Positions 1 to 9,235 of a stretch of DNA of 42,062 nucleotides are shown one piece after another. The stretch spans positions 1-42,062 of the forward strand of contig JAADEJ010000084.1 of assembly GCA_013153475.1 (NCBI GenBank), given 5' to 3'. A program made the position numbers and the translations under genes. The notes below the pieces were generated by a model. It did not search any database, was not told the origin of the DNA, and was given only the letters and a program-made list of their open reading frames with translations. The stretch is from Campylobacterota bacterium (GTDB lineage Bacteria > Campylobacterota > Campylobacteria > Campylobacterales > Hydrogenimonadaceae). Position 1 is the first letter of the stretch; each line of letters begins with the position of its first letter.

Positions 1-1166
1 CGGGAGGCGTTGACAACCTCGATGGCCCCGCCGAAACTCTTTTCGATAATCATTCGGGACATAAAGAGTCCCAATCCCGTTCCCTTGGCGGCGTGTTTGG
101 TGGTGAAGTAGGGCTCAAACACCCGCTCCATCACCCCCTCCTCGATCCCGCCGGCCGTATCCTCCACCTCCACCACGGCCCACTCCCCCTCTTTACGCAC
201 ACGCACGCAAAGCTCACGCTCCCGACTCTCCCTGGCCCTGAACGCGTCCTTGGCGTTTTGCAAAAGGTTGATCAGCACCTGGCTTAGCTCGTTGTTGACC
301 CCCCGCACCTTCACATCCGGATCAATCTCCAGATGAAGGGTAATCCGGGCGTTCTCCAGGCTCTTTCGCATAATCTGCAACGCCTCTTCCACACTCTCGT
401 TGAGCGTAAAGAGGGTTTTGGGTTTGTCGGGTTTGAAGAAGTTGATAAAATCCTCGATAGTCTGGGACATATTCTGAATCATCCCCTTGGCCTCGCCGTA
501 AACCTGCTCCACCTGCCCGTGTTCCCCTCTTAGCGCCGCCTTTTTGAGGTTAAAGAGCGAAAGGGCCAGCTCGGTCAGGGGTTGGCGCCACTGGTGGGCG
601 ATGTTGGCCATCATCTGCCCCATCATCGCCATACGCGACTGCATAAAGAGCATCTTCTGCTTCTGCTCGTTTTTGGCCACCTCCTCGCGTACCCGCTCCT
701 CAAGGTGACGGTTAAGCTCATAGAGCTTTCTGGTCTGAAGCCGCACCCGCTCCTCCAGCGTGCGGTTGAGCTGTTCGAGCTCGCGCTCCTTGTTCTCCAG
801 CGCGATCTTTAGCTCCACCTCCTTGGTCACGTCGTAGCGGATGGCGATAAACTCCTCAATCTCCCCCTCCTTGTCCAGAATGGGGATGATGGTGGTATTG
901 ACATAGAAAGTTCTGCCGTCCTTGGCCAGATTCTTGACCGTCGATTTGAAGGTCTTTTTGGCCAGAATCGTCTCCCAGAGCTTTTTAAAGTTGGACTTGG
1001 GCACATCCGGGTGGCGGACGATGTTGTGGTTTTGGCCGATCAGCTCATCCCGGCTGTAGCCGGAGATTTTGCAAAACTCGTCGTTGACAAAGGTGATGAT
1101 GCCATTAATATCGGTCTTGGAGACAATGTTGGAGCTCTCAATCGCCTCTTTATACTGCTTGAACAC
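1..1166 (-). CDS. PAS-domain sensor histidine kinase, C-terminus truncated by window edge
   Basis: Reverse-strand translation from GTG at 1166: VFKQYKEAIESSNIVSKTDINGIITFVNDEFCKISGYSRDELIGQNHNIVRHPDVPKSNF... (PAS), then MMANIAHQWRQPL-type H-box and HATPase motifs FEPYFTTKHAAKGTGLGLFMSRMIIEKSFGG. Not in the ORF track because it runs off the left edge. Confidence 0.9.
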   Translation of the reverse strand, partial: MFKQYKEAIESSNIVSKTDINGIITFVNDEFCKISGYSRDELIGQNHNIVRHPDVPKSNFKKLWETILAKKTFKSTVKNLAKDGRTFYVNTTIIPILDKEGEIEEFIAIRYDVTKEVELKIALENKERELEQLNRTLEERVRLQTRKLYELNRHLEERVREEVAKNEQKQKMLFMQSRMAMMGQMMANIAHQWRQPLTELALSLFNLKKAALRGEHGQVEQVYGEAKGMIQNMSQTIEDFINFFKPDKPKTLFTLNESVEEALQIMRKSLENARITLHLEIDPDVKVRGVNNELSQVLINLLQNAKDAFRARESRERELCVRVRKEGEWAVVEVEDTAGGIEEGVMERVFEPYFTTKHAAKGTGLGLFMSRMIIEKSFGGAIEVVNAS

Positions 1167-1180
1167 CCCGTGCCCCCTTC

Positions 1181-2185
1181 TTAGGCGTGGTGCGCCTCCC
1201 ACTCCGCGAACTCGTCAGAGAAGTAGCGGATGCGCACCTTTTTGAACTCCCTGGTGGAGTAGAGATAGGCGTACTCTTTGACCCCGATCTCCTCAGCCAT
1301 CTCCGCCACGACGCTTTCAACCTCCTCTTTGCTCCTGCCGTGTACCATGGAAAAGAGCGGGTAAGGCCACTGCGGGTAGACAGGCCGCAGGTAGCAGTGG
1401 CTGACGGCGCTGTAGGCCGCCACCGTCTCGCCAATCGCCTCGGCCCGCTCCTCGGGTACCTTCCATACCACCATGGCGTTGGCCTTGAAACCGGCCTTTC
1501 GATGGTACAAAATGGCGGCAAAGCGCCGCATGATGCCCGCTTTTTGCATCCGTTCGGCCGCTTCGGCCAACGCCTGCACGCTCACCCCCAACCGCTCGGC
1601 CAGCGGGGTAAAGGGCTCGGCGACGGGAAGAATATCCTCCTGGAGCCCCTTGATCATCTCATAATGGATCGGCTCCAGCGTCATGGGCTCTTTTTTGGCC
1701 CGTTTGAGCCGCTCCTTTTTGGCCCGATCCCCCTTGACATCCAGTTGCACGGAGATTTTGAACATCTTTTTGGTCGGCAAGATCACATACTCTTTCGTCC
1801 CAGACATTTCCGCCAGTTTTTCTACCGTCTTTTCCAACCCCAGCCTGGAATCGGGCGCCACGGCCAGGGTAAACCAGAGGTTGAAGTCGTGGTCGCGCTC
1901 GTAGTTGTGGCTTACCCCCGGATGGGCGTTGATAATCTCGGCGGCCCGCTCGATGTCGTCCGTTTTAAACGCCACCAGCGAACTTTTGTACCCCAGCGAC
2001 TTGGTATCGAAAATCGCCGAGGTCTGGCGGATCACTTTTTCATCTTTGAGCCGCTTGTAGAGCGCAAGCAGTTCCTCTTCACTGCCGCCCAGCGTCTTAG
2101 CCAGCTCGGCGAAGGGGCGTTGGGCAACGGGAAAACGCTTTTGAATGAGGGTAAGAAACTCTTTTTCCATATCCGTCCCGGTCAT
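1181..2185 (-). CDS. Fused siroheme decarboxylase (AhbA-AhbB / NirDL-NirGH-like, two Lrp/AsnC-type domains), heme d1 pathway
   Basis: 356-aa ORF (1181..2251) contains two consecutive Lrp-like units (MEKEFLTLIQKRFPVAQRPFAELA... and EPIHYEMIKGLQEDILPVAEPFTPLAERLG...). A TATAAT element at 2207-2202 suggests the real start is at 2185 or 2170. Confidence 0.82.
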   Translation of the reverse strand: MTGTDMEKEFLTLIQKRFPVAQRPFAELAKTLGGSEEELLALYKRLKDEKVIRQTSAIFDTKSLGYKSSLVAFKTDDIERAAEIINAHPGVSHNYERDHDFNLWFTLAVAPDSRLGLEKTVEKLAEMSGTKEYVILPTKKMFKISVQLDVKGDRAKKERLKRAKKEPMTLEPIHYEMIKGLQEDILPVAEPFTPLAERLGVSVQALAEAAERMQKAGIMRRFAAILYHRKAGFKANAMVVWKVPEERAEAIGETVAAYSAVSHCYLRPVYPQWPYPLFSMVHGRSKEEVESVVAEMAEEIGVKEYAYLYSTREFKKVRIRYFSDEFAEWEAHHA

Positions 2186-2201
2186 ATAAATTGTCGTCAC
2201 C

Positions 2202-2244
2202 ATTATAGGCTGTTTGCCTTTACCCTTTCCTTGATACCCGTCAG
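2202..2244 (-). promoter_or_regulatory. Putative FNR/CRP-type promoter of the siroheme decarboxylase gene
   Basis: Minus strand CTGAC-GGGT-ATCAA (2244..2231) followed by TATAAT (2207..2202); box centre to -10 is 30.5 bp. Confidence 0.5.
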
Positions 2245-2291
2245 CAAACACCCCGCCGTTTTGCTACAATCATGGAAAAAAAAGGGGGATC

Positions 2292-4979
2292 ATGGAGCGC
2301 CTGCTCTCTCTCAAAGCCAGCGCCGGGAGCGGCAAAACCTTCTCGTTGGCGGTCCGCTACCTGGCGCTTTTGTACAAAGGAGCCCGTCCCGCCGAGATTT
2401 TGACCGTCACCTTCACCAACAAATCGGCCAACGAGATGCGTGAACGTATTGTGCACTACCTGCGCCGTCTTGAGCATGAACCCGACTTTCTTAAAGCCCT
2501 TGCCCAAACAAGCGGGCTTTCGACCGACACACTCCTGCAAAAACGGGGCGACCTTCTTAAAAGAGTGCTCAAAAGCGACCTCTACATCATGACCATCGAC
2601 GCCTTTTTGCAAAAGATCGCCCGGCGCTTCGGCCACTACGCCGGGGTTGATCCCGACTTTGAGGTAGGCCCCGACGACACGCAGGAGGTCTGGGAGCGCT
2701 TTTTGGCCCGACTGGATCCCAAACGCTTTGAGGAGCTGGTGGCTTTTGGCAGACTCTACGCCGACCCGGCCTTAGCTTTTGAACTGCTTTACGAAAAAGA
2801 CAAAGAGCTCCCCCCGCCGTCCCCCTACCCCGACGGCCCCTACCCCCTGGCCCGCTACCGCAAACTCCAGGCGCAGATTCTCCCGCTTTTACAAACGTGC
2901 AGTGCCAAAGCCAAGGAGCTTGTCCAAAAAGAGCCCGAAGCCTTCCTGGCCTCCAAGGTCATCGAAAACGCCCTTGAAAAAGGGACGCTCTTTTATCCCC
3001 GCTCTCTTTTTAACAAATGCAAAAGCGACACGTTGGAGAGGCTCTTTTTTGAGCTTATAGAGGCCGCCGGGGCCCACCTGCGACGCAAAGAGCGCTATAT
3101 CCGCGCCTCCGTGCGTGACTTTTACGAAACCTACCGAGACGTCAAAGCGCGACTGCACCAAACCCGCAACCGTCTCGATTTCAAAGATATAGAACATCTG
3201 GTCTATCGCCTTTTACAGGAAGAGGGAGGCATTGAGCGGGAGTTTCTCTATTTTCGCCTCGATACCCGCATCCGCCACATTCTCATTGACGAGTTTCAGG
3301 ACACCTCCATCACCCAGTGGCGCATCTTTGAGCCGCTTGTCGAAGAGATCGCCTCCCGCCGGGACGACTTTCGCTCCTTTTTCTACGTGGGCGACACCAA
3401 ACAGGCCATCTACCGCTTTCGGGGCGGTCACAGCCGGCTCTTTGACGAAGTCTACCAATCCCTCAAACCCTTTGGCATGGCGCAAAACAGCCTGCGTGTC
3501 AACTACCGTTCGCTTCCTGAAATCGTCCATTTTGTCAACAGGCTTTTCGATCTTGACGAAAAACCCAACGCCGACACCGGCGGCTACGTGGAGGTTTGCC
3601 TCAACCCCTTTCTCAAACACGCCGGGAGCGTCCCCCGGCACGACTGGCAAGAAAACCTGCTTGGATCCTTGCGCACGCTCCTTGACGCCGGGGCCGACCC
3701 AAGCGACATCGCCATCCTGACCTTCCGCAACCAGACCATCCTGGAGCTGGCCGACTTTGTTCACCAAAACCTTGGGCTTACGGCGGTCACCACCACCCGC
3801 CGTCAGGTGATCCGCCAACCCAAGGCGCGGGCGGTGATCCACCTGCTCAAATACCTCTATCACGGCGAAAAGGCGGCCCTTTTTAAAGCCGATTTTCTCA
3901 CCTTTGTCGGCCAACCGCTCGATAGCGCCGTCGACCTTTCGCCCCACGGCCGTCCGGCACGGCTGATCAAAGAGGTGCTCACGCGCTACCGGCTCTGGGA
4001 CGAGGCGACGTTGCGCCTGCTGGAACACGCCATGACATACGACGACCTGGCCGATTTTGTCCACGAAATTGAAAACTACGAAGAGGAACTGCCGCCCAAA
4101 AGCGTTGAGGGGCTCAACATCATGACCGTCCACAAGGCCAAGGGGCTGGAGTTTGACCATGTGATCGTGCTGGACGCCCCCCTGGATGACACCCCCGACA
4201 ACCTCATCTTCGACTACGAAGGGCTGACGCTCAAAGAGATTCGCGTCAAGCTCCCCCGCCTGGAGCTGGCGGATCCGACGTTTAAAACCACCTTGCAAAA
4301 AGAGCGGGCGCTGATCTACCAGGATGCCCGCAACCGCGAGTATGTGGCCTACACCCGCGCCAAACGCTCCCTGTTTGTGCTCAAAAACGAGAAAAAAAGC
4401 GCCTTCGTGGCCCTGGAGGCAAAGGGTATCGGCCCCATGAGGCGCGGCACGCTCTCCCCCAACCGCCGCCCCCGTCCCAAGCCGGCCCCCAAGCCCCCGC
4501 AAACCCGGCTCCGCTCTTTTGGCAAACAAAACTACCGCAAAGAGAGCGCCTACTCGCCCAACGACTACGAGGCGATCTACCTGGGACTTGCCGCCCACGC
4601 CCTTTTTGAAACGGGAGGCAACGATTATGCCCTCAACCGCTACGGCGCCTACTGCGACTACGAAAAGGCAAGGGCGCTTTATGAAAGGGCCAACGACCAC
4701 CCGCCGTACCGGGCGCTTTTGAAAGGGCAGGTTTTTCGCGAAGTCCCCTTTGTCTTTACCGACGCCCGGGGCGAAAAGCGCCACGGGGTGATCGACCTGC
4801 TGATCGAGAGAGAAAACGAGGTGATCATTATTGATTACAAGTCGGCCAAACCCGAGGATGAGCGCCCCTACATCGAGCAGGTGCGCTTTTACCAAACGGC
4901 CATGAAAGCCATTAAAGGCAAACCGGCCCGGGGGTATCTTTTCTATCTGGATACCCTGACGCTCAAGGAGGTAGAATGA
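2292..4979 (+). CDS. addA: AddA-like / RecB-like UvrD-family helicase-nuclease
   Basis: Walker A SLKASAGSGKTFSLAVRYLALL, helicase motifs (ILIDEFQDTSITQW, YVGDTKQAIYRFRGG, IMTVHKAKGLEFDHVIVLD), C-terminal nuclease HGVIDLLIERENEVIIIDYKSAKPED. Confidence 0.9.
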   Translation: MERLLSLKASAGSGKTFSLAVRYLALLYKGARPAEILTVTFTNKSANEMRERIVHYLRRLEHEPDFLKALAQTSGLSTDTLLQKRGDLLKRVLKSDLYIMTIDAFLQKIARRFGHYAGVDPDFEVGPDDTQEVWERFLARLDPKRFEELVAFGRLYADPALAFELLYEKDKELPPPSPYPDGPYPLARYRKLQAQILPLLQTCSAKAKELVQKEPEAFLASKVIENALEKGTLFYPRSLFNKCKSDTLERLFFELIEAAGAHLRRKERYIRASVRDFYETYRDVKARLHQTRNRLDFKDIEHLVYRLLQEEGGIEREFLYFRLDTRIRHILIDEFQDTSITQWRIFEPLVEEIASRRDDFRSFFYVGDTKQAIYRFRGGHSRLFDEVYQSLKPFGMAQNSLRVNYRSLPEIVHFVNRLFDLDEKPNADTGGYVEVCLNPFLKHAGSVPRHDWQENLLGSLRTLLDAGADPSDIAILTFRNQTILELADFVHQNLGLTAVTTTRRQVIRQPKARAVIHLLKYLYHGEKAALFKADFLTFVGQPLDSAVDLSPHGRPARLIKEVLTRYRLWDEATLRLLEHAMTYDDLADFVHEIENYEEELPPKSVEGLNIMTVHKAKGLEFDHVIVLDAPLDDTPDNLIFDYEGLTLKEIRVKLPRLELADPTFKTTLQKERALIYQDARNREYVAYTRAKRSLFVLKNEKKSAFVALEAKGIGPMRRGTLSPNRRPRPKPAPKPPQTRLRSFGKQNYRKESAYSPNDYEAIYLGLAAHALFETGGNDYALNRYGAYCDYEKARALYERANDHPPYRALLKGQVFREVPFVFTDARGEKRHGVIDLLIERENEVIIIDYKSAKPEDERPYIEQVRFYQTAMKAIKGKPARGYLFYLDTLTLKEVE

Positions 4980-7147
4980 AGCTGATCGTCCTAAGCACCG
5001 GCCGCCGGATCAGGGAGGTCTCCCAACACCTCCCCCAGGGCATGAGCGACACCTACATGAGCATCGGCGAGTTTTTCACCAAAGCCGTCGTGGTACCGGG
5101 CAAACGGCGCATCGACCACGACCTGCGCAAAAGCTACCTCTACCGGGCCATGGAGACAACGGACTTTACGGTACTGGGGCTTAGCCGTGACTTCCTGCGC
5201 TTTTTCAAAAACGCCGACACGCTCTTTAAACTCTGGGGGGAACTGGCCAAGGAGGCGGTGGCTATTGAAAACGTCAGCCTGGCCGACACCTACGCCGAAT
5301 ACGGGGAGCACCTGCAAATCCTGCAAGCCCTTCGGCAACGCTACCGAACCCTTTTGGAGGCGGACGGCTTTTATGATGAGCCGGCGGATGAGGCGTGGGA
5401 GATCAACACCCCCTTTCTTGAGGCTTTCGAGGCGATAGAGCTGGAGGTTTCGGGCTACCTGAGCCGTTTTGAGCGGGCCGTCTTGTCGCGTATGCCCCAA
5501 AACGTGATCCTGCGCTTTGCCGTCACCCCCTTCAACCAACCGTTGATCGCCAAGATGTTTGAGAAGGCACCGGCGCCCGGGTGCTACACCTATGACTTCA
5601 AGGCCCAAAGCGTGCTACGGCACACTCCCCTGCCCCCCGTCGCCCACGTGGAAACGGCCCACTTTGAACAGCGAATCTGGCAGGTGCACTACGCCCTGGC
5701 CTCGCTTATGGACTTTGAGCAAAAGGGCCTGAGCCCTGAGCGCATGGCGATTATTCTGCCCGACGAGAGCATGGCCGAGTACCTGCGCCTTTTTGATGAA
5801 ACGGGCAACCTCAACTTCGCCATGGGCGAACCCTTTACCCAAAGCCCCCTCTATCTCACCCTCAAGGCCCTGCACGCCTACCTGAGCGACAACGACCCGT
5901 CGGCCTACCAGAAGATCGCCGACAAACTGGCAGATTTCCAGACGCGCGATCTGCTCACCTTTATAAAAGAGGAGGCCACCGAGAGGGAGCTGGCGCTGAT
6001 TGATGAGCAACTGCATAAAATCGAACGGCTCCGCCCCTACCTGCCGAATGAACGCGACCGCCTGCTTCACTTCGTGCTACAGCGGCTGGCGCCTCTTCGC
6101 TTTGACGACACCGACGGCGGGCGCGTGACGGTCATGGGCGTGCTGGAGAGCCGGGAGGCGACCTTTGACGGGGTGGTGATACTCGATTTTAACGAAGGGA
6201 CGGTGCCCAACGTGGATGAGGCCGACTTCTTTTTAAGCAGTGCCGTGCGCCAAAAGGCGGGCCTGCCGACCAGAAAAGAGAAAGAGGCGCTCCAAAAGCA
6301 CTACTACGCCCAGATTCTGCGCCGCGCCAAAGAGGTACGCATCGCCTACGTGCAAAACGAGGAGCAGGGCCCCAGCCGCTTTTTGTATGAGCTGGGACTC
6401 AACGAGGGCGAGGCGGTACAGGCGCGCTACGAAAAGCTCCTTTTCTCTTTTGCCCCCGATCCCGACCCCTACGATTACGAAAACCGCCCCATCCCACGGC
6501 CCGACACCCTCTACCCCAACACCCTGGCCACCCTGCTGGAGTGCTCTTTGCGCTACTATTTTCGCTATGTCTTAAAACTCAAAAACGAGATAGAAGAAGA
6601 CAATTACAACTTCGGCACCCATTTTCACGAGGCCATTGAGAGCGTGCTGGCCCCCCGCCCCCGTTTTGAAGACCCCGACGCCTACTACCGGGCAGTGATG
6701 GAGGCGCTTTTAAAAGAGAACGACCCCGCGCGCCGCTACCTGATTCTAAGCCGTTGGGCCGACAAGATCGCGTGGTTTTGCAAAAAAGACTTTCCCCGCC
6801 TCCAAAACCCCTATAAAGTGGAGCGGTTTGAGCAAAGCCGCCAACTGGCGGGCTTTACCCTGCTGGCACGCTACGACCGGATGGACGATGAGGCGGTGAT
6901 TGATTACAAAACCGGCCAACCCAAAACGGCCGACGAGATTCAGGCGCTCTTTTACCAGGTGATCTTTCAAAAAACACCGCTCTTTTACTACTTAAAAACC
7001 GGCAAGATCGAGGACAAAAGCGTTACAGCGCCCGACAAACGGCTGACGGAGATATTGCAAGGGCTTGATTTCACCGCCCGCCGAACCGACAACCCCCAGG
7101 CGTGCCGCTTTTGCGACTACCGGTTTATGTGCCGGGCGGAAAGCTGA
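4976..7147 (+). CDS. addB: AddB-like / PD-(D/E)XK nuclease-helicase partner with Fe-S cysteines
   Basis: Overlaps addA by 4 nt. Nuclease motif ARYDRMDDEAVIDYKTGQP; upstream Cys in LLECSLRYYF and C-terminal CRFCDYRFMC, matching the AddB Fe-S pattern. Confidence 0.85.
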   Translation: MKLIVLSTGRRIREVSQHLPQGMSDTYMSIGEFFTKAVVVPGKRRIDHDLRKSYLYRAMETTDFTVLGLSRDFLRFFKNADTLFKLWGELAKEAVAIENVSLADTYAEYGEHLQILQALRQRYRTLLEADGFYDEPADEAWEINTPFLEAFEAIELEVSGYLSRFERAVLSRMPQNVILRFAVTPFNQPLIAKMFEKAPAPGCYTYDFKAQSVLRHTPLPPVAHVETAHFEQRIWQVHYALASLMDFEQKGLSPERMAIILPDESMAEYLRLFDETGNLNFAMGEPFTQSPLYLTLKALHAYLSDNDPSAYQKIADKLADFQTRDLLTFIKEEATERELALIDEQLHKIERLRPYLPNERDRLLHFVLQRLAPLRFDDTDGGRVTVMGVLESREATFDGVVILDFNEGTVPNVDEADFFLSSAVRQKAGLPTRKEKEALQKHYYAQILRRAKEVRIAYVQNEEQGPSRFLYELGLNEGEAVQARYEKLLFSFAPDPDPYDYENRPIPRPDTLYPNTLATLLECSLRYYFRYVLKLKNEIEEDNYNFGTHFHEAIESVLAPRPRFEDPDAYYRAVMEALLKENDPARRYLILSRWADKIAWFCKKDFPRLQNPYKVERFEQSRQLAGFTLLARYDRMDDEAVIDYKTGQPKTADEIQALFYQVIFQKTPLFYYLKTGKIEDKSVTAPDKRLTEILQGLDFTARRTDNPQACRFCDYRFMCRAES

Positions 7148-7170
7148 CGCCGGGTAGAAAACGCCGACAC

Positions 7171-7527
7171 CTACTGCGCGTCGGCCGCATCGTCCAAAAC
7201 GGTTTTAACCACCTTTTTGATACGGGGTAGATACTCCCGTATCACCCCCTCAATCAGCGCGATATTGACCCCTTCGTAATCGTGGGCAATAAAATTCCTC
7301 ACGGCAAAAGCGCCGCGAATATCCTCTTTTTCAAACCGCGCAAGAATCTCAAACGCCATGGCGTTTTGCAGGCGGCCAAACTGTTCGGCGATAGCGACAA
7401 GATGCATCAATAGAGCCGGTCGGGCAAGTTTTTCATCTTCCAACGCCAACGTGACACCGCCGTACTGGTTGACAATCTCCTCAATCAGCGCGATCTTTTT
7501 CCCGATAAGCTCTAACGCCTCATACAT
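7171..7527 (-). CDS. hepT: HepT-like ribonuclease toxin (DUF86)
   Basis: RNFIAHDY matches the HepT RX4HXY motif; overlaps the upstream nucleotidyltransferase gene. Confidence 0.85.
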   Translation of the reverse strand: MYEALELIGKKIALIEEIVNQYGGVTLALEDEKLARPALLMHLVAIAEQFGRLQNAMAFEILARFEKEDIRGAFAVRNFIAHDYEGVNIALIEGVIREYLPRIKKVVKTVLDDAADAQ

Positions 7528-7831
7528 AAACCGCTCCCCTTAAAACCCGGCGATCCTTCAGTCCCGTCTCATCACACAAATCCACCGGTCGGCCAAATCG
7601 GCGCGCAAGCCGTTGCCGCAAATCCTCTAAATACAAAAACCCGCGTATCCCCCCGAAACGGCGCACAAACTCTGGTGTGGTTTGGATGACAATATCAATA
7701 TCGCTCCATCCGTCGGCCTCGCCCTTTGCCATACTGCCAAACAGCCCGATACGCGCGATACCGTCCTTTTCAAGCTCATCTTTGATCGCCCGCAGGTACG
7801 CCAAAAGCGCCTCTTTATTCACCGTTTCCAT
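7520..7831 (-). CDS. mntA: MntA-like minimal nucleotidyltransferase antitoxin
   Basis: GLFGSMAKGEADGWSDIDIVI matches GSX10DXD; paired with hepT. Confidence 0.87.
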   Translation of the reverse strand: METVNKEALLAYLRAIKDELEKDGIARIGLFGSMAKGEADGWSDIDIVIQTTPEFVRRFGGIRGFLYLEDLRQRLARRFGRPVDLCDETGLKDRRVLRGAVYV

Positions 7832-7859
7832 GGTTTCATTATATCACAGCGACCCGGTT

Positions 7860-7901
7860 TTGATATCCATCAAGCACCTTTCAAGCGCCTTGTGATAAGA
7901 T
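7860..7901 (+). promoter_or_regulatory. FNR/CRP-type class II promoter of the precorrin-2 dehydrogenase gene
   Basis: Perfect TTGATATCCATCAA (7860-7873); -10-like TAAGAT (7896-7901), 29.5 bp from the box centre. Confidence 0.65.
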
Positions 7902-7928
7902 CGGTTTTAGTCCAAAAGAGGAGTCGGC

Positions 7929-8504
7929 TTGGCCTATTTTCCGGCGTTTTTGAAACTTGACAACCGTAAGGTACTGTTGGTTGGGGGCGGGTATATCGCG
8001 GGAGAGAAGCTCGAAAAACTGCTCGATTTCACCTCCGACATCACCGTCGTGGCCCCCCAGATCTGCAACGACGTACAAAAGATGATCAACGCCCGTCAGC
8101 TCACTTTTCACCACCGTCCCTATGAGCCTTCAGACCTGGAGGGGGTCTTCATGGTCATCGTGGCGGTCGATGACCTGCGACTGCAAAAAGAGATCTACGA
8201 AAGCTGTCAGAGCCGTCACATTCTTTGCAACAGCGTCGATTCGGTCGATTATTGCGACTTTATCTTCCCCTCCTACACCCGCAAAGGGGACCTGACCGTC
8301 GCTTTTTCCACCTCCGGGGTTTCTCCCTCGGTGGCCAAGTACCTGCGCCGGGCCATGGAGCGCGCCATTCCCGACTCTATCGCCGACTTTTTGGAGGAGA
8401 TGAAGGCGCTTAGAGCCTCTTTGCCCAAAGGCAAGGAGCGAATGCGTCTGCTTGATAGCAAAGCCAAAGCCTACATTGAAAAACTTTTCGGCAAGGAACT
8501 ATGA
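7929..8504 (+). CDS. Precorrin-2 dehydrogenase / sirohydrochlorin ferrochelatase (CysG N-terminal/Met8p-like)
   Basis: TTG start; MAYFPAFLKLDNRKVLLVGGGYIAGEKLEKLLDFTSDITVVAPQI, FIFPSYTRKGDLTVAFSTSGVSPSVAKYLR. Confidence 0.92.
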   Translation: MAYFPAFLKLDNRKVLLVGGGYIAGEKLEKLLDFTSDITVVAPQICNDVQKMINARQLTFHHRPYEPSDLEGVFMVIVAVDDLRLQKEIYESCQSRHILCNSVDSVDYCDFIFPSYTRKGDLTVAFSTSGVSPSVAKYLRRAMERAIPDSIADFLEEMKALRASLPKGKERMRLLDSKAKAYIEKLFGKEL

Positions 8505-8890
8505 TGTTTTCCAAAAAACTCGTCTTCGTTTTAATGGCCGTTTTCGCTTTTTTGGCCATCTCCGCCTTTTTGGCCAACCTGCCCGAAAAGAAAGACCCCG
8601 CCGTCATGGCTTTCATTGAGCCACACTTTCCCTACACCTTCACCAAGACCCTCGGCGGCCTCGACCTGATAGACAGACGCACCGGCGAAAAGCTTAAACT
8701 CGACAACGCCAAGGTCTTCCTGGCCTACGACCACTACCTCAAGGGGTGGGGAGAAAAGCACCTCAAACTACAAGGAAGCACCTTGACCCTCACCGACGAC
8801 AACGGCTCGGTCAGCACCCTCGCGCTCACCCCCACCCAACGCACCTTTGTCAGGAAGTTTTTCTTCCAACAGCCGTCGCAGTCGCGCTGA
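8501..8890 (+). CDS. Hypothetical single-pass membrane/exported protein
   Basis: Start overlaps the end of the precorrin-2 dehydrogenase gene; N-terminal hydrophobic segment FVLMAVFAFLAISAFLANL. Confidence 0.7.
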   Translation: MMFSKKLVFVLMAVFAFLAISAFLANLPEKKDPAVMAFIEPHFPYTFTKTLGGLDLIDRRTGEKLKLDNAKVFLAYDHYLKGWGEKHLKLQGSTLTLTDDNGSVSTLALTPTQRTFVRKFFFQQPSQSR

Positions 8891-9235
8891 GTCCACCGGC
8901 CCTTTGAGAGGATCGGCCAAAAAGCGCTCATCGGGCGTCAGCAGAAAAAGCGTGGGATATACCAGGGTATAGAGCAGTTCGACGGGGTAGTCTTCATACT
9001 CTTTAATCACCACTACCGGCACGGTGCGGGTGTTAATACAGCGTGAAAGGGTCTCATCGGCGTTGATATCCGCGATGACCTTTTTGCACGCCTCGCACCC
9101 TCTTTCAATCACCAAAACCGCCATCGGTTTGCCGCTTTGTCGGCTAAGCGCCAACGCCCGATCAAACTTCCCCTGCCACCGCACCGGCTCCGCCAGGCAG
9201 AGCGATACCAAAAACAGCGCCGTCCATAGCCGCAT
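8768..9235 (-). CDS. Exported thioredoxin-fold protein
   Basis: Signal peptide MRLWTALFLVSLCLA; KPMAVLVIERGCEACKKVIAD (CxxC); cis-Pro region VYPTLFLLTPD. Confidence 0.78.
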   Translation of the reverse strand: MRLWTALFLVSLCLAEPVRWQGKFDRALALSRQSGKPMAVLVIERGCEACKKVIADINADETLSRCINTRTVPVVVIKEYEDYPVELLYTLVYPTLFLLTPDERFLADPLKGPVDSARLRRLLEEKLPDKGALGGGEREGADRAVVVGEGQGASL

